Source: an uncultured bacterium (GTDB taxonomy: Bacteria > Verrucomicrobiota > Kiritimatiellia > CAIVKH01). Taken from it: 64,000 nucleotides of DNA. Position numbers and translations under genes: made by a program. Below the pieces are notes generated by a model. That model worked only from the letters and a program-made list of their open reading frames with translations, was not told the origin of the DNA and made no database searches. This document shows positions 1 through 9,566 of the stretch, piece after piece (the stretch's first letter is position 1; each line of letters begins with the position of its first letter). The stretch is taken from contig CAIVKH010000193.1 of the NCBI GenBank assembly GCA_903906425.1, positions 1-64,000 of the forward strand, given 5' to 3'.

Positions 1-177
1 ATCTTCAAGTCTGACAAAGGCATCATAAAGTCTGGCAAAAGCATCTTCAAGCCGGACAAAGGTATCTTCGAGCAGGGCAGAGGCAAGTTCAGGTCGGGCA
101 GAGGCATCACCATTTGGGGCAAATGTGAGGAAACACCAATAAAAACGCGAAAACAGCTCGTCCTGCCCATCCGCCAT
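1..177 (-). CDS. Possible ORF running off the left edge, with heptad repeat (VRLEDAFARLYDAFVRLED)
   Basis: Minus-strand ATG at 177-175, open to position 1: MADGQDELFSRFYWCFLTFAPNGDASARPELASALLEDTFVRLEDAFARLYDAFVRLED. Not in the ORF track. Confidence 0.3.
   Translation of the reverse strand, partial: MADGQDELFSRFYWCFLTFAPNGDASARPELASALLEDTFVRLEDAFARLYDAFVRLED
10..113. repeat. Degenerate 21-bp tandem repeat (about 5 units)
   Basis: tCTGACAAAGGCATCATAAAG / tCTGGCAAAAGCATCTTCAAG / cCGGACAAAGGTATCTTCGAG / cAGGGCAGAGGCAAGTTCAGG / tCGGGCAGAGGCATCACC; register base C at 15, 36, 57, 78, 99. Confidence 0.75.
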
Positions 178-220
178 CCACGCGAACGCGGCTCTCACTT
201 CGCCTTCGGTACGCGGCGGA

Positions 221-1321
221 TCATTTCGGCAGAATCAGCCCGATCCGGTCAACGGCGTCTCCGCTCTTGACGGCAACGCCGATGGCAGGTCTGCCCGTGC
301 CGCCAATTTTTTTCACGCTCGGGTCGTTCGCCTTTGCACCACCGAACCAATCCGACTTTATAGGTTCACTGAAGGTGAGCTTCAAACTGTCTGGGATTAT
401 TTTCTGAAAGGTGACGTTGAACCCGTCCACGCGAGATCCAGTTGAAATTTTCATTTCACCAACGGCGTAGCCTGGCGGTGCTATGGCCTCATGATTGGGC
501 TTCCCCCTCCCATAGAACTTCCCAGGCGTGATTCCGTCCGCCGTCAGAAATACGGGCTGAATCCCCCAGATGATCGTGTGCCCGGACCAATTGCCCACGT
601 TGATCTTGAAACCAACAAGCAAAGCTCCGTTAGTTGGAATCTCCGGACTGATTGAGTCGTCGGCCGTTGATTTGTAACTACGCTTGTCAATCTCCTTGCG
701 AATGCTGGCAAACATGTTTTCCATGCTGGCAGCCGTTGGGGCCGTGGCGGGAATTTCGGCAAACACGGGCGGAATTTGCGACGTGGCAGGTGTGGCAGCA
801 GTCGCAGCAAGCGCTGCCTTCGCCTCTTTAATATTTTGCGTCTCCGCGAGCTTTTTGCGTTCGTCTTGTACGGCGCTTGCATCATCAATCTTCCCCTGCT
901 TGGTCAGGTCCTTTTGCAGCGCGGCGAGTGTCGCATCGTATTGTTGCGTCTGCTTGAGAATGTCGGCCGCCTCTTTCATTCCGATCTCGCGCAGCCGCCG
1001 GTTTAGCGCGTCGGCGAGGTTCTTGAGTTCGGTTACTGACGGTTGTGCTGCGGGCGAGCTGTGTTCCGTTTCGAAGCGCGTTTTCTCTGCAAGAATCGCC
1101 TTCACCTTGTCGAGGTCGCCGTCGCTTTGCGCCTTGATCTGGAGCGTGCTCAGGGCGTTGGTGTACTGGCCGGCGAGATTCTTTTCGGCCTCGACGCGCG
1201 TCGAATGAATCGCCGTGATGGCGTTGTCATATTGAAGCTTGGCGGTCGCCAGATCACCGGTCTGGCCCAAGGCGGACACGACGGTGATGAGTATTGCTGC
1301 AAAACAAACGGCACATTTCAT
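221..1321 (-). CDS. Secreted hypothetical protein, coiled-coil region plus possible jacalin/lectin-like C-terminus
   Basis: ORF 221..1597; real start likely MKCAVCFAAILITVVSALGQ (signal peptide) at 1321. The longer N-terminus reads through a palindromic repeat. Confidence 0.7.
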   Translation of the reverse strand: MKCAVCFAAILITVVSALGQTGDLATAKLQYDNAITAIHSTRVEAEKNLAGQYTNALSTLQIKAQSDGDLDKVKAILAEKTRFETEHSSPAAQPSVTELKNLADALNRRLREIGMKEAADILKQTQQYDATLAALQKDLTKQGKIDDASAVQDERKKLAETQNIKEAKAALAATAATPATSQIPPVFAEIPATAPTAASMENMFASIRKEIDKRSYKSTADDSISPEIPTNGALLVGFKINVGNWSGHTIIWGIQPVFLTADGITPGKFYGRGKPNHEAIAPPGYAVGEMKISTGSRVDGFNVTFQKIIPDSLKLTFSEPIKSDWFGGAKANDPSVKKIGGTGRPAIGVAVKSGDAVDRIGLILPK

Positions 1322-1420
1322 CTTCAACCCTCCGGCAACAAAATTTCCTTTTTGAATGCTCGCAAATGCGCGGCCGGGAGTAAACCGGAAAATCCGATCC
1401 GGCGGCGCGGCGCGCGGACT

Positions 1421-1467
1421 TTCCAATGATTGGAAACTGGGGGTCGGCCAACTTCCAATGATTGGAA
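1421..1467. repeat. Paired palindrome locus 1
   Basis: TTCCAATGATTGGAA 1421-1435 and 1453-1467; 32 bp start to start. Confidence 0.95.
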
Positions 1468-1599
1468 AAATTTTGCGGCGCACTTGCGAATCGCTGCATT
1501 GTCGTTTAACGTCTGCGTAAATTCCGCGGGTTTTGTAGTTCGCGGGCATAGTCGCACGGGAGCGCCTGCGGGATGGGAGTAAATCGGAAGGAGTCATCC

Positions 1600-2067
1600 T
1601 TGAAAAAATTAGGCATCCTGTTGGCCTCTGTGCTCGTCGCGGCTTCCGCGATGGCGGGAACGGTCAAGAGTTCGAGTAATTGCGGCTGCGGTATCGGAAC
1701 CATGGCGCTCGGCGAACAGCCGGACACGTTGATTTCGGAACTGGCCGCGACATTCCTCAACGGCATCTGCGGAAACGGAACGTTCGGCATCACGTCCGGT
1801 ACGCTGGATTGCAAACCAACCTCCGCGGTGGCGATGAACTCCCGCGTGAAGGAATATGTGACGGCCAACATTGACCAGCTCGCGCTGGACATGGCCATGG
1901 GTCACGGCGCGTCGCTGAATGCGCTGTGCGATCTCATGAATGTCCCCGCGGGCAAGCGCACCGACATCACCTCGAAGCTGCAAAACAACTTCGACAAGAT
2001 TTTCACGTCGGACAAGATTGGCGCTGACGACATCGTCAAGAACATGGCCTCCGTGTTGAATTCCTGA
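1600..2067 (+). CDS. DUF3015-like secreted protein
   Basis: Signal peptide, SSNCGCGIGTMALG, DUF3015-like. TTG start at 1600 with CGGAAGGAG upstream is preferred over ATG 1573. Confidence 0.75.
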   Translation: MKKLGILLASVLVAASAMAGTVKSSSNCGCGIGTMALGEQPDTLISELAATFLNGICGNGTFGITSGTLDCKPTSAVAMNSRVKEYVTANIDQLALDMAMGHGASLNALCDLMNVPAGKRTDITSKLQNNFDKIFTSDKIGADDIVKNMASVLNS

Positions 2068-2088
2068 GCATTTTTCGAAATGCGATTG

Positions 2089-3990
2089 ATGAAGAACCGC
2101 GGGATGATGACGCATTTCGCGGTTCTTCTTTTTTTGTCCGTCGCCCTCCTTCCCCTGTCCTTCGCCCGCGCGGCCGGCGCCGATGATCTGATCGCGACGG
2201 CGGAGGCGAAGCAGCTTTGGACGAACCGCTACTGGCACACGCTGGTTCATTATGTGCCGACCGTCCTCGGCACCGAGAGCCGCATTGACGATCCGAAATT
2301 CTTCCTCGCGCCGGATGGAAAGAAAAGCCCGCGCGCGGAAATGATCGCGACGTTGCAGGCGTATTTCGCGCCCGTCGGCACGAACGAGCGGACGCATGCG
2401 ATCTACCGTTTCCCCGCGCGGCTGCATTGGCTCAAGCAGGAGTTGAACTGGGACGGCAGCGGCCTGCCGATGCAGGAGGCGCAGAAGTTCCGGCAGGTTT
2501 ATGATTATCTGAAGCCCGCGTCTGTCGCGCTGATTTATCCCGCCGCCTACATGGGCAGCCCCGCCTCGATGTTCGGCCACACGATGGTCGTGTTCGACGC
2601 GAAGGACAAAAACCGGCTGCTCTCGCAGGCGATGACCTACGCGGCGCTGACCGGCCAGGGCTTCGGCCCGCTCTTCGCCTTCGAGGGAATTTTCGGGTTT
2701 TACAAGGGCTACTATTCCGCGATGCCGTACTACGACAAGGTTCAGGAATACACCGCCATCGGCCATCGCGATGTCTGGGAATACGAGCTGAACTTCAACC
2801 AGGAGGAGGTGGACCAGCTTTTCCGCCACGCGTGGGAAGTGCAGGACGTTTTCAGCTACTATTATTTTTTCACCGAGAACTGTTCCTACAATCTGTTTTA
2901 TCTGCTCGATGCCGGGCGGCCCTCGCTGCACACAACCGACTTCAACCGGCCCTTCGTCATTCCGATTGATACGGTCAAGTACATCGACGACCTCGGCCTC
3001 GTGCGCACGAAAACCTACCGGCCATCGCAGGTGACGCAGATCAAATGGCTCGCCGCGCACCTGCCCGATCACGAACGCGACCTCGCGCTGGCCTGTGCGC
3101 GCGGACAGACGAACGCGGCCGACATCGCCGCGGCCATCACGAACCGCGAAGAAAAAATCCGCATGATGGATCTCGCGTCGGAATACACGCAGTTCCTCTA
3201 CACCGACCGCAAACTTGCCGTGGAAGATTACCGCCCGCGATTCCTCAAGGTGCTCAAAATCCGCAGCGCGCTGGGGCAGGGCGATGATGTTGCCGCACTG
3301 TTGCCCGCGCCCGATCATCCCGAGGACGGCCACGCGCCGGCGAAGCTCTCACTCGGCTCCGGCGTGCAGAACGGAGATTATTTTTCATCGCTTTATTTGC
3401 GCCCCGCCTACCACGGCATCCTCGACAACGACGACGGCTTCACGCGCGGCGCGCAGATCGAATTTCTGAATCTCGAATTGCGGTACTATCCCAATCGCGG
3501 CCGCGTCGAATTGCAGAACGTGGATATTGTCGAAGTCCTCTCGCTCGCCCCGCGCGACGCGTTGTTCGATCCGTCGTCGTGGAAAGTCAAAATGGGCCTC
3601 ACGCAATCCGATCGCCACGACGACCAGGACCGGCTCATGGCGCATCTCAACACCGGTGCCGGCGAAACCTGGCGCACCGGCCGCGACGGAATTATTTGCG
3701 CAATGATCGAAGCCGAGCCGCAGCTTGGCCGCGACTTCAAGGCCGATTACGCGATCGGCGCGGGCCCGTCGCTCTGCCTCGTGCAGTCGGTCACCAGATC
3801 GTGGAAGATCGTCGCGCAGGCCCGCGCGCTCTACATGGCCGTCGGCGACCAGCTCTGGGAACAGTGCTACAGCATTGACCAGGATTTCCGCCTCCGCCGC
3901 AACCTCAGCGTCAGCCTCGGCCTGCTGCACGGGCGCATGGACACCACAAACACCGACGAAGCGCAGCTCCGGCTGAACATCTATTTCTGA
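2089..3990 (+). CDS. DUF4105-like (Lnb N-terminal-type) periplasmic/outer-membrane protein
   Basis: Long ORF with signal peptide; GSPASMFGHTMVVFDAKD and FTENCSYNLFYLLD resemble DUF4105; follows the DUF3015-like gene. Confidence 0.75.
   Translation: MKNRGMMTHFAVLLFLSVALLPLSFARAAGADDLIATAEAKQLWTNRYWHTLVHYVPTVLGTESRIDDPKFFLAPDGKKSPRAEMIATLQAYFAPVGTNERTHAIYRFPARLHWLKQELNWDGSGLPMQEAQKFRQVYDYLKPASVALIYPAAYMGSPASMFGHTMVVFDAKDKNRLLSQAMTYAALTGQGFGPLFAFEGIFGFYKGYYSAMPYYDKVQEYTAIGHRDVWEYELNFNQEEVDQLFRHAWEVQDVFSYYYFFTENCSYNLFYLLDAGRPSLHTTDFNRPFVIPIDTVKYIDDLGLVRTKTYRPSQVTQIKWLAAHLPDHERDLALACARGQTNAADIAAAITNREEKIRMMDLASEYTQFLYTDRKLAVEDYRPRFLKVLKIRSALGQGDDVAALLPAPDHPEDGHAPAKLSLGSGVQNGDYFSSLYLRPAYHGILDNDDGFTRGAQIEFLNLELRYYPNRGRVELQNVDIVEVLSLAPRDALFDPSSWKVKMGLTQSDRHDDQDRLMAHLNTGAGETWRTGRDGIICAMIEAEPQLGRDFKADYAIGAGPSLCLVQSVTRSWKIVAQARALYMAVGDQLWEQCYSIDQDFRLRRNLSVSLGLLHGRMDTTNTDEAQLRLNIYF
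2091..2135 (+). terminator. Intrinsic-terminator-like hairpin inside the 5' end of the DUF4105 gene
   Basis: GAAGAACCGCG (2091-2101), 16-nt loop, CGCGGTTCTTC (2118-2128), perfect 11-bp stem, then TTTTTTT (2129-2135). Confidence 0.75.
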
Positions 3991-4000
3991 TCTCCGCATT

Positions 4001-4048
4001 TTCCAATCATTGGAAGACTGCGTTCACGGTTTTCTCCAATGATTGGAA
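4001..4048. repeat. Paired palindrome locus 2
   Basis: TTCCAATCATTGGAA 4001-4015; CTCCAATGATTGGAA 4034-4048; 33 bp. Confidence 0.9.
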
Positions 4049-4201
4049 ACCACGAATGATCACCAAGGGACACGAATGGAGGATCGATGACGATGGCGAA
4101 AGGATTGGTTGCGCGCGGGTTGACGGGGGCGGGGGCTTTGTGGTTAATGGCGGGCCGTTTTTTGTGGCGATGTGTCGATCTGAATCCAGTCGAGGTGTGT
4201 G

Positions 4202-5260
4202 ATGAATTTTGAGCTGTTGAAAAAACTTAGCGAGGCGGCGGGCGTGCCCAGCCGCGAGGAATATTTGCGCGAGATCGTACGGGCGGAGCTGCAGGGGGTC
4301 GTAAAAACCATCGAGGTGGACACGATGGGCAATGTGATCTGTTTCAAGCCGGGCAGCGGGAAGTCGAAGGCGAAGAAGAAGGTGATGCTCGCGGCGCATA
4401 TGGACGAGATCGGTTTTTTGGTGCGGTTCATTGATGACAAGGGTTTCCTGCGGCTGCAGCCGGTGGGCGGGTTCGATCCGCGGCAGTTGTTCGCTCAGCG
4501 GGTGCTGGTGCACGGCCGCGCGGGTGCGCCGCTGCGCGGGGTGCTGACGTATTCGACGAAGCCGACGCATATGCTCACGCCGGAGGAGCAGAAGGCGACG
4601 CCGGTGATCGAAAACTTCTTCGTGGACCTGGGCATGAAGGCCGATGACGTGAAGAAGGTCATCCGGCTGGGCGACATGGTGACGATGGACCGTACGTGCG
4701 AGCTTTGCGGCGGGAACATCGTGGGCAAGTGCATGGACAACCGCGTGGGCGTTTTCGTGATGATCGAGGCGATGAAGGCGGTGGGAAATCATCAGGCGGA
4801 TATTTTTGCGGTGGCGACGACGCAGGAGGAGGTCGGGCTGCGCGGGGCCTCGACGAGCGCCTACGCGATTCATCCGGACGTGGGCGTGGCGCTGGATACG
4901 ACGCTGGCGAATGATTTTCCCGGCATCAGCGACAGCGACCAGATCACGAAGCTCGGCGGGGGCGTGGGGATCAAGATCATGGATGCTTCGTTCATCTGCC
5001 ATCCGAAGCTGGTGGAGCATTTCCGCCAGATCGCCGAGACGGAGAAGATCGCGCACCAGATGGAAGTGCTGCCGCGCGGCGGCACGGACGGCGCGGCGAT
5101 GCAGCGGGCGCGCGGCGGCGTGCCGAGTATCACGCTGAGCGTGCCGACCCGGTACATTCACACGGTGAACGAAATGGTGAACCAGGCGGATGTCGAGGCG
5201 GCGATCACGCTGCTGGCCCGCTTCCTCGAACAGGCGCACGACGGCAACTATGCGCTGTGA
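4202..5260 (+). CDS. M42 family metallopeptidase
   Basis: MLAAHMDEIGFLVRFID, CMDNRVGVFVMIEAM, TTQEEVGLRGA, GGTDGAAMQRARGGVPS: M42 metal/catalytic motifs. Confidence 0.9.
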   Translation: MNFELLKKLSEAAGVPSREEYLREIVRAELQGVVKTIEVDTMGNVICFKPGSGKSKAKKKVMLAAHMDEIGFLVRFIDDKGFLRLQPVGGFDPRQLFAQRVLVHGRAGAPLRGVLTYSTKPTHMLTPEEQKATPVIENFFVDLGMKADDVKKVIRLGDMVTMDRTCELCGGNIVGKCMDNRVGVFVMIEAMKAVGNHQADIFAVATTQEEVGLRGASTSAYAIHPDVGVALDTTLANDFPGISDSDQITKLGGGVGIKIMDASFICHPKLVEHFRQIAETEKIAHQMEVLPRGGTDGAAMQRARGGVPSITLSVPTRYIHTVNEMVNQADVEAAITLLARFLEQAHDGNYAL

Positions 5261-5394
5261 GACGATGCGCCGCAGCGCGGCGCGCGACGGCTCTTTTCTC
5301 TGGACGGCTGAAACGACGTGCCATAGAAACCATGCGCTGGCTGGCGGGTTCTTATGATCGAACGAGTCCATTTCATTTTGCGGCGGCTGGGCGT

Positions 5395-6081
5395 ATGAAG
5401 CTCAGCGTGTTGGTGCCCGTGTTCAACGAGCACGGAACGGTCGCGGAACTTTTGGAGCGCGTGGGCCGCGTGCCGCTCGAAAAGGAAATCGTGATCGTGG
5501 ACGACGCTTCGACGGACGGGACGCGCGAGATCCTGCGCGGCTTCGAGGCGCGCGCCGGCTTCAAGGTTCTCTATCACGAAAAAAACGGCGGCAAGGGCCG
5601 CGCCATCCGCACAGGGCTTGAGGTCGTCACCGGCGATGTGGTCGTCATCCAGGATGCGGACCTCGAATATGACCCGCACGATTTCATCGCGATGATGAAG
5701 CTTTTCACGGAGGGCGGCGCAAAGGCGGTGTTCGGATCGCGGCGGCTGCGCAAGGAGAACAAGCAGTACGCCGGGCCGATTTATTATGCCGGCGGCGTCT
5801 TCCTGTCGTGGGTCACGCGCCTGCTCTACGGCATCCAGATCACCGACGAGCCGACCTGCTACAAGATGGTGGACACGCACCTGCTGCGCTCGCTCGGCCT
5901 GACGTCGGAGCATTTCGAATTCTGCCCGGAGGTGACGGCGAAGCTCGCGCGGCGCGGAGTCAAAATTTTTGAGGTGCCGATCAAGTACATGCCGCGGCAC
6001 AAGAGCGAGGGCAAAAAGATCTGCTGGCGCGATGCGGTCGAGGCCGTCTGGGTGCTCTTGAAATTTCGTTTCGGGAATTGA
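5395..6081 (+). CDS. Family 2 glycosyltransferase (dolichol-phosphate mannosyltransferase-like)
   Basis: MKLSVLVPVFNEHGTVAELLERV, IVDDASTDGT, VIQDADLEYDPHD. Confidence 0.88.
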   Translation: MKLSVLVPVFNEHGTVAELLERVGRVPLEKEIVIVDDASTDGTREILRGFEARAGFKVLYHEKNGGKGRAIRTGLEVVTGDVVVIQDADLEYDPHDFIAMMKLFTEGGAKAVFGSRRLRKENKQYAGPIYYAGGVFLSWVTRLLYGIQITDEPTCYKMVDTHLLRSLGLTSEHFEFCPEVTAKLARRGVKIFEVPIKYMPRHKSEGKKICWRDAVEAVWVLLKFRFGN

Positions 6082-6084
6082 CCG

Positions 6085-8703
6085 ATGCGCCGCTGGGAAA
6101 ATTTTCTGCTGGTCGCGCTCCTCGTGCTCGCCGCGCTGCTGCGCTTCGGCGGGCTGTCGCACGATCTGCACGAGGGGCGGTTGTATCACCCGGACACGGC
6201 GAAGCAGGTCCGCGCGGTGGAATTGTATTATGGGGGGCATTACTTCTGGCACGTCGGCAACAAGGACTACGACGGCTATCCGCTTTTTCACGCACGCATC
6301 GCCGAATGCATTCTCAGGGTAATCGAGCCGGTCCGCAGCGGTGTGTGCGACCTGCTCGGCATTCCGACCCGCGCGGGCGCGCTGGTGACGGACTTCCCGG
6401 TGTACTGGCTCATGCTCACGATGAACGCCGCGCTCTCGACGCTCATCGTGCTCATCGTGTTTCGCGCGGGCCGCGAAAACTTCGGGCCGCTGGCCGGCTG
6501 GGTTGCCGCCGCGCTAATGGCCATCTCGCCGGCCGACATCACCTCGACGCACATGGCCGCCGGCGATGTGACGACCGGATTTTTCGCCGCGCTCTCGCTG
6601 TTCTGGACCTTCCGGGTTTTCCGTCTCGGCCGCTATCGCGATTACGCGCTGGCGGCGGTGTTCGCGACCTTCGCCTTCGCGGCCAAGTATTATGCGGCCA
6701 CCGCCTTCTTCGCGCTGGCGCTCGCGTACATCACGCGCGCCGGCATCACGCGGCCCGCCGCATGGTTTTCGCCCGACGCGCTGCGGCGCATCGGCGTCGC
6801 CGCCATCGCGGCGATCATCGCGCTGCTCGTGGCCATTCCTGCGCTGCTCACGGACTTCAGGGCCGAACTGGCCGACGTCTGGGTCGCGCTGATTCACAGC
6901 ACGCAGCGTTATCCCGCGTCGCTGATCGGGGCGGGGCAGTGGAAGCGCTACTGTTTTTCCATGCGCGTGAACCTTCCCGATCTGATTCGCACGATCAGCC
7001 CGCTCACGCTTGCGGCCGTCGCACTCTCCTTCGCGGGCCGCCTCCGTCGCGACGCGCGATTCTGGATTCTGCTGATCGGCCCGGTCCTCTACGTTTTTCT
7101 CGCCGTCGGCAGCCGCGGCCTCGTGAATCCGATCTACCACATTGACATCACGCCGCCGCTTTTCCTGCCCGTCGCCTTCTTCGGCTCGTGGGTCTTCGAA
7201 ATCACCGGCCGCGTTCGCGCGCTGTCGCGCGTGCTTTACTGCGCGGCCACCGCCTCCGCGCTCGGGCTCTTTGCCGCCGACGCCGCCCGCGAAGTTTTCT
7301 TCGCCTGGCACATGGACACGCGGCGCGTGTGCGACACGTGGGTCAACGCGAACGTCCCTCACATCTTCCTCTCGCACACCGGGCGCTACACCCTGCGCTG
7401 GGATGCCGAGGATCATCCCGATGTCAACGTGCGGGGCATGGTCTTCATAAGCTCGGCCCTCGATCCGGTGCGCGTGCCCGATTACGCGATTCCGCTCAAG
7501 CAATTCGCGCTCGAAGAGACGCCGCTGACCCAGTTCAGAAACATCGCGGAAAAGGTTTCGGTCGTCTGCCCGGCGCTCCTGCGCGCGGGCTTCAGCCTGC
7601 CGGTCAGCCAGCGCTGGCCGTCGCAAGCGGAGAACGCCTTCATCATGGACAACGGCGCGGAATTCGTCCGCAGCGAAAAATGCTTCATCCTGAACCACGG
7701 TGAGGGGCTGGTGCGATGGATCGTGGAGAGCAAGCCGCTGGCCGAGGTCTGGATCGCGGTGAAAACTTCCGCGACCTCCTCGGCCGTCCGCATACAATTT
7801 GAAGGCCAGCACAAAAAGTTTCACTTCGACCAGGACACGGCGGCCGTGCTTCACATCGAAAAGCCGCGGCCGGAATTTCCGACGGGCGACGGCCGCTTCT
7901 TCTACCGCCTCGAAATTGACGCGCCCACGGCCCGGATGAAAATCATGCTGGCGACGGACCTGCTCGATGCCGGCCGCCTGTTTGCCCGCCTCGGCCGCGA
8001 TGCCGATGCCGCGCCGCTGCTGGCGAAGGGCGCGACGGCCGCGAACGATCCCGCCGCCGCCGCGCAGGCGATCATCTCCGCGAGCCGCGCCGGCATCGCG
8101 CTTCCGCGCGACGACTCCGCGCGCCTCGAAAAACTTGCCGCGAAGGTTTTGACGGCAACCAACGCCTATGCAGTCTTCGCCGTCTTCGGCATCCATCCGG
8201 ACTATCTCGACGCGCTGCCGTTTCTCGGCGTCGGCACCGCGCAAATGGGTGCAAATGGATTCCGTTCGGCCCCGCTGCCGTTCGCGGACGAAACCGGGGA
8301 GTCGCGCGAACTGATTGTCACCACCAACGCCAGGGCTCGCCCGGACGGAAATTTCTACGGCGTGTGGACCGGCCTGCTGATGCTCGACCCGGGCCCGTAC
8401 CAGGCGAAGCTGCTGGCGCGCGCGCCGTCGGGCGCGTCGCACGGTCAGACGCTGAAGCTCACCGTGCGCGACGAAAACGGAAAAGCCATCGCCGAACGCC
8501 CGCTCGAAATTCCGCCGCTCGACGCGCGCGCCTACACCGTAATTCCATTCGATCTCGAAGTGCCCGCCGGCGTCGCAGGCGTCATCATCACATTGCGCAG
8601 CGACGAGGCGCCGGACCTCGCCGTCGGCGGCATCGAAATCCGGCCCGACGTTGTCGCCAACGTCATCGCCCTCGGCAAGGCCCTCGCCCCCGCGAAACCC
8701 TGA
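6085..8703 (+). CDS. Polytopic GT-C (family 39-like) membrane glycosyltransferase
   Basis: 872-aa ORF, N-terminal TM segments, RLYHPDTAKQVRAVELYYGGHYFWHVGN; large C-terminal soluble part. Confidence 0.75.
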   Translation: MRRWENFLLVALLVLAALLRFGGLSHDLHEGRLYHPDTAKQVRAVELYYGGHYFWHVGNKDYDGYPLFHARIAECILRVIEPVRSGVCDLLGIPTRAGALVTDFPVYWLMLTMNAALSTLIVLIVFRAGRENFGPLAGWVAAALMAISPADITSTHMAAGDVTTGFFAALSLFWTFRVFRLGRYRDYALAAVFATFAFAAKYYAATAFFALALAYITRAGITRPAAWFSPDALRRIGVAAIAAIIALLVAIPALLTDFRAELADVWVALIHSTQRYPASLIGAGQWKRYCFSMRVNLPDLIRTISPLTLAAVALSFAGRLRRDARFWILLIGPVLYVFLAVGSRGLVNPIYHIDITPPLFLPVAFFGSWVFEITGRVRALSRVLYCAATASALGLFAADAAREVFFAWHMDTRRVCDTWVNANVPHIFLSHTGRYTLRWDAEDHPDVNVRGMVFISSALDPVRVPDYAIPLKQFALEETPLTQFRNIAEKVSVVCPALLRAGFSLPVSQRWPSQAENAFIMDNGAEFVRSEKCFILNHGEGLVRWIVESKPLAEVWIAVKTSATSSAVRIQFEGQHKKFHFDQDTAAVLHIEKPRPEFPTGDGRFFYRLEIDAPTARMKIMLATDLLDAGRLFARLGRDADAAPLLAKGATAANDPAAAAQAIISASRAGIALPRDDSARLEKLAAKVLTATNAYAVFAVFGIHPDYLDALPFLGVGTAQMGANGFRSAPLPFADETGESRELIVTTNARARPDGNFYGVWTGLLMLDPGPYQAKLLARAPSGASHGQTLKLTVRDENGKAIAERPLEIPPLDARAYTVIPFDLEVPAGVAGVIITLRSDEAPDLAVGGIEIRPDVVANVIALGKALAPAKP

Positions 8704-8718
8704 GCGCGCACCGTCCGT

Positions 8719-8765
8719 TTCCAATGATTGGAACTTCCGCCGGCACTTTTTTCCAATAATTGGAA
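8719..8765. repeat. Paired palindrome locus 3
   Basis: TTCCAATGATTGGAA 8719-8733; TTCCAATAATTGGAA 8751-8765; 32 bp. Confidence 0.95.
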
Positions 8766-8807
8766 GAAGAGGCTTGCCCAATAGAAATATCTTTTTATTT
8801 TCAGGGC

Positions 8808-9302
8808 ATGAAAAGGAACTTCATCATCACGATCGGTGCCGGAATCTTTCTGGCGTGTCTGCTGGCGGGCTGCGAAGGGAACTCAAATAGCAGCAAGGAT
8901 TCCTCGTCTCTCCCCAACGACAAGGATGAGTTGAACATTTCGGCGGCCGTCATGCTCGGCCCGCACAAGGCGCAAGTCGCCCAGAACGCGACCATCACCC
9001 GCGAGATGAACTCGTCCGATGTCAACGGTTCAATGGTGAGCTACTCGTTTGAGCAACTGAACTGGCCCGTTTCGGAGGGATGCGATGGCGGCTGCTATGT
9101 GTTCTGGGAACTGAACGGCCAGGCCGTTGGCGGCTTGTTTGACGCTCACGGAGCCGGACAGACGGTCAAGTCTTTGGAAAATATCTATGGCGGCTATCTC
9201 GATGGCAAGCGGCCGGCCAAAGGCCAGACGGTCTATTTCGCATTCGTCAATCTGGATGGCACCGAGCGGACGAACGTCAAGAAGAGCGTGAATCCCTGGT
9301 AG
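8808..9302 (+). CDS. Lipoprotein, paralog of 61063..61650
   Basis: MKRNFIITIGAGIFLACLLAGC lipobox; C-terminus VFWELNGQAVGGLFDAHGAGQTVKSLENIYGGYLDGKRP. Confidence 0.75.
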   Translation: MKRNFIITIGAGIFLACLLAGCEGNSNSSKDSSSLPNDKDELNISAAVMLGPHKAQVAQNATITREMNSSDVNGSMVSYSFEQLNWPVSEGCDGGCYVFWELNGQAVGGLFDAHGAGQTVKSLENIYGGYLDGKRPAKGQTVYFAFVNLDGTERTNVKKSVNPW

Positions 9303-9370
9303 CGATTCGCCCGCCTGAGTCACCGGCAAGACCCGGAGGCGGGGCGGCGACATCCACATGAATGAAGAAG

Positions 9371-9400
9371 CGCCCCAGCTTGCCCGGGGCGTTTCTTTTC
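9371..9400 (+). terminator. Probable intrinsic terminator
   Basis: CGCCCC AGCTTGCCC GGGGCG followed by TTTCTTTTC. Confidence 0.6.
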
Positions 9401-9477
9401 GGCGTCGCCCTTCGCCCCGCGAAAATGCCGCTGTGGCCCGCCGTCCGCGCTGACAGAATTTCCACCGGCCGGAAAAC

Positions 9478-9525
9478 TTCCAATGATTGGAAATTTTCGG
9501 CCGCGGTCTTTTTCAATCATTGGAA
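9478..9525. repeat. Paired palindrome locus 4
   Basis: TTCCAATGATTGGAA 9478-9492; TTTCAATCATTGGAA 9511-9525; 33 bp. Confidence 0.92.
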
Positions 9526-9566
9526 CTTGCGACGACCTTTTTACGGCACTGCCGGAAGGATGAAGA

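Noticed and set aside
1421-1467. Palindromes as ordinary intrinsic terminators
   Set aside because: No consistent T-tract, AT-rich short stem, present between divergent genes and inside one CDS.
1254-1557. Recurring peptides FQSLE / SNDWK / PIIG in many ORFs as a conserved protein motif
   Set aside because: They are translations of the intergenic palindrome in different frames; only 54978..55949 plausibly translates it.
1609-3333. 574-aa minus-strand ORF
   Set aside because: Antisense to the DUF3015 and DUF4105 genes, no recognisable domain.
6514-8781. 755-aa minus-strand ORF opposite the GT-C gene
   Set aside because: Antisense ORF produced by GC-rich codon structure; low-complexity Arg/Gly/Glu-rich translation; the plus strand has coherent domains.
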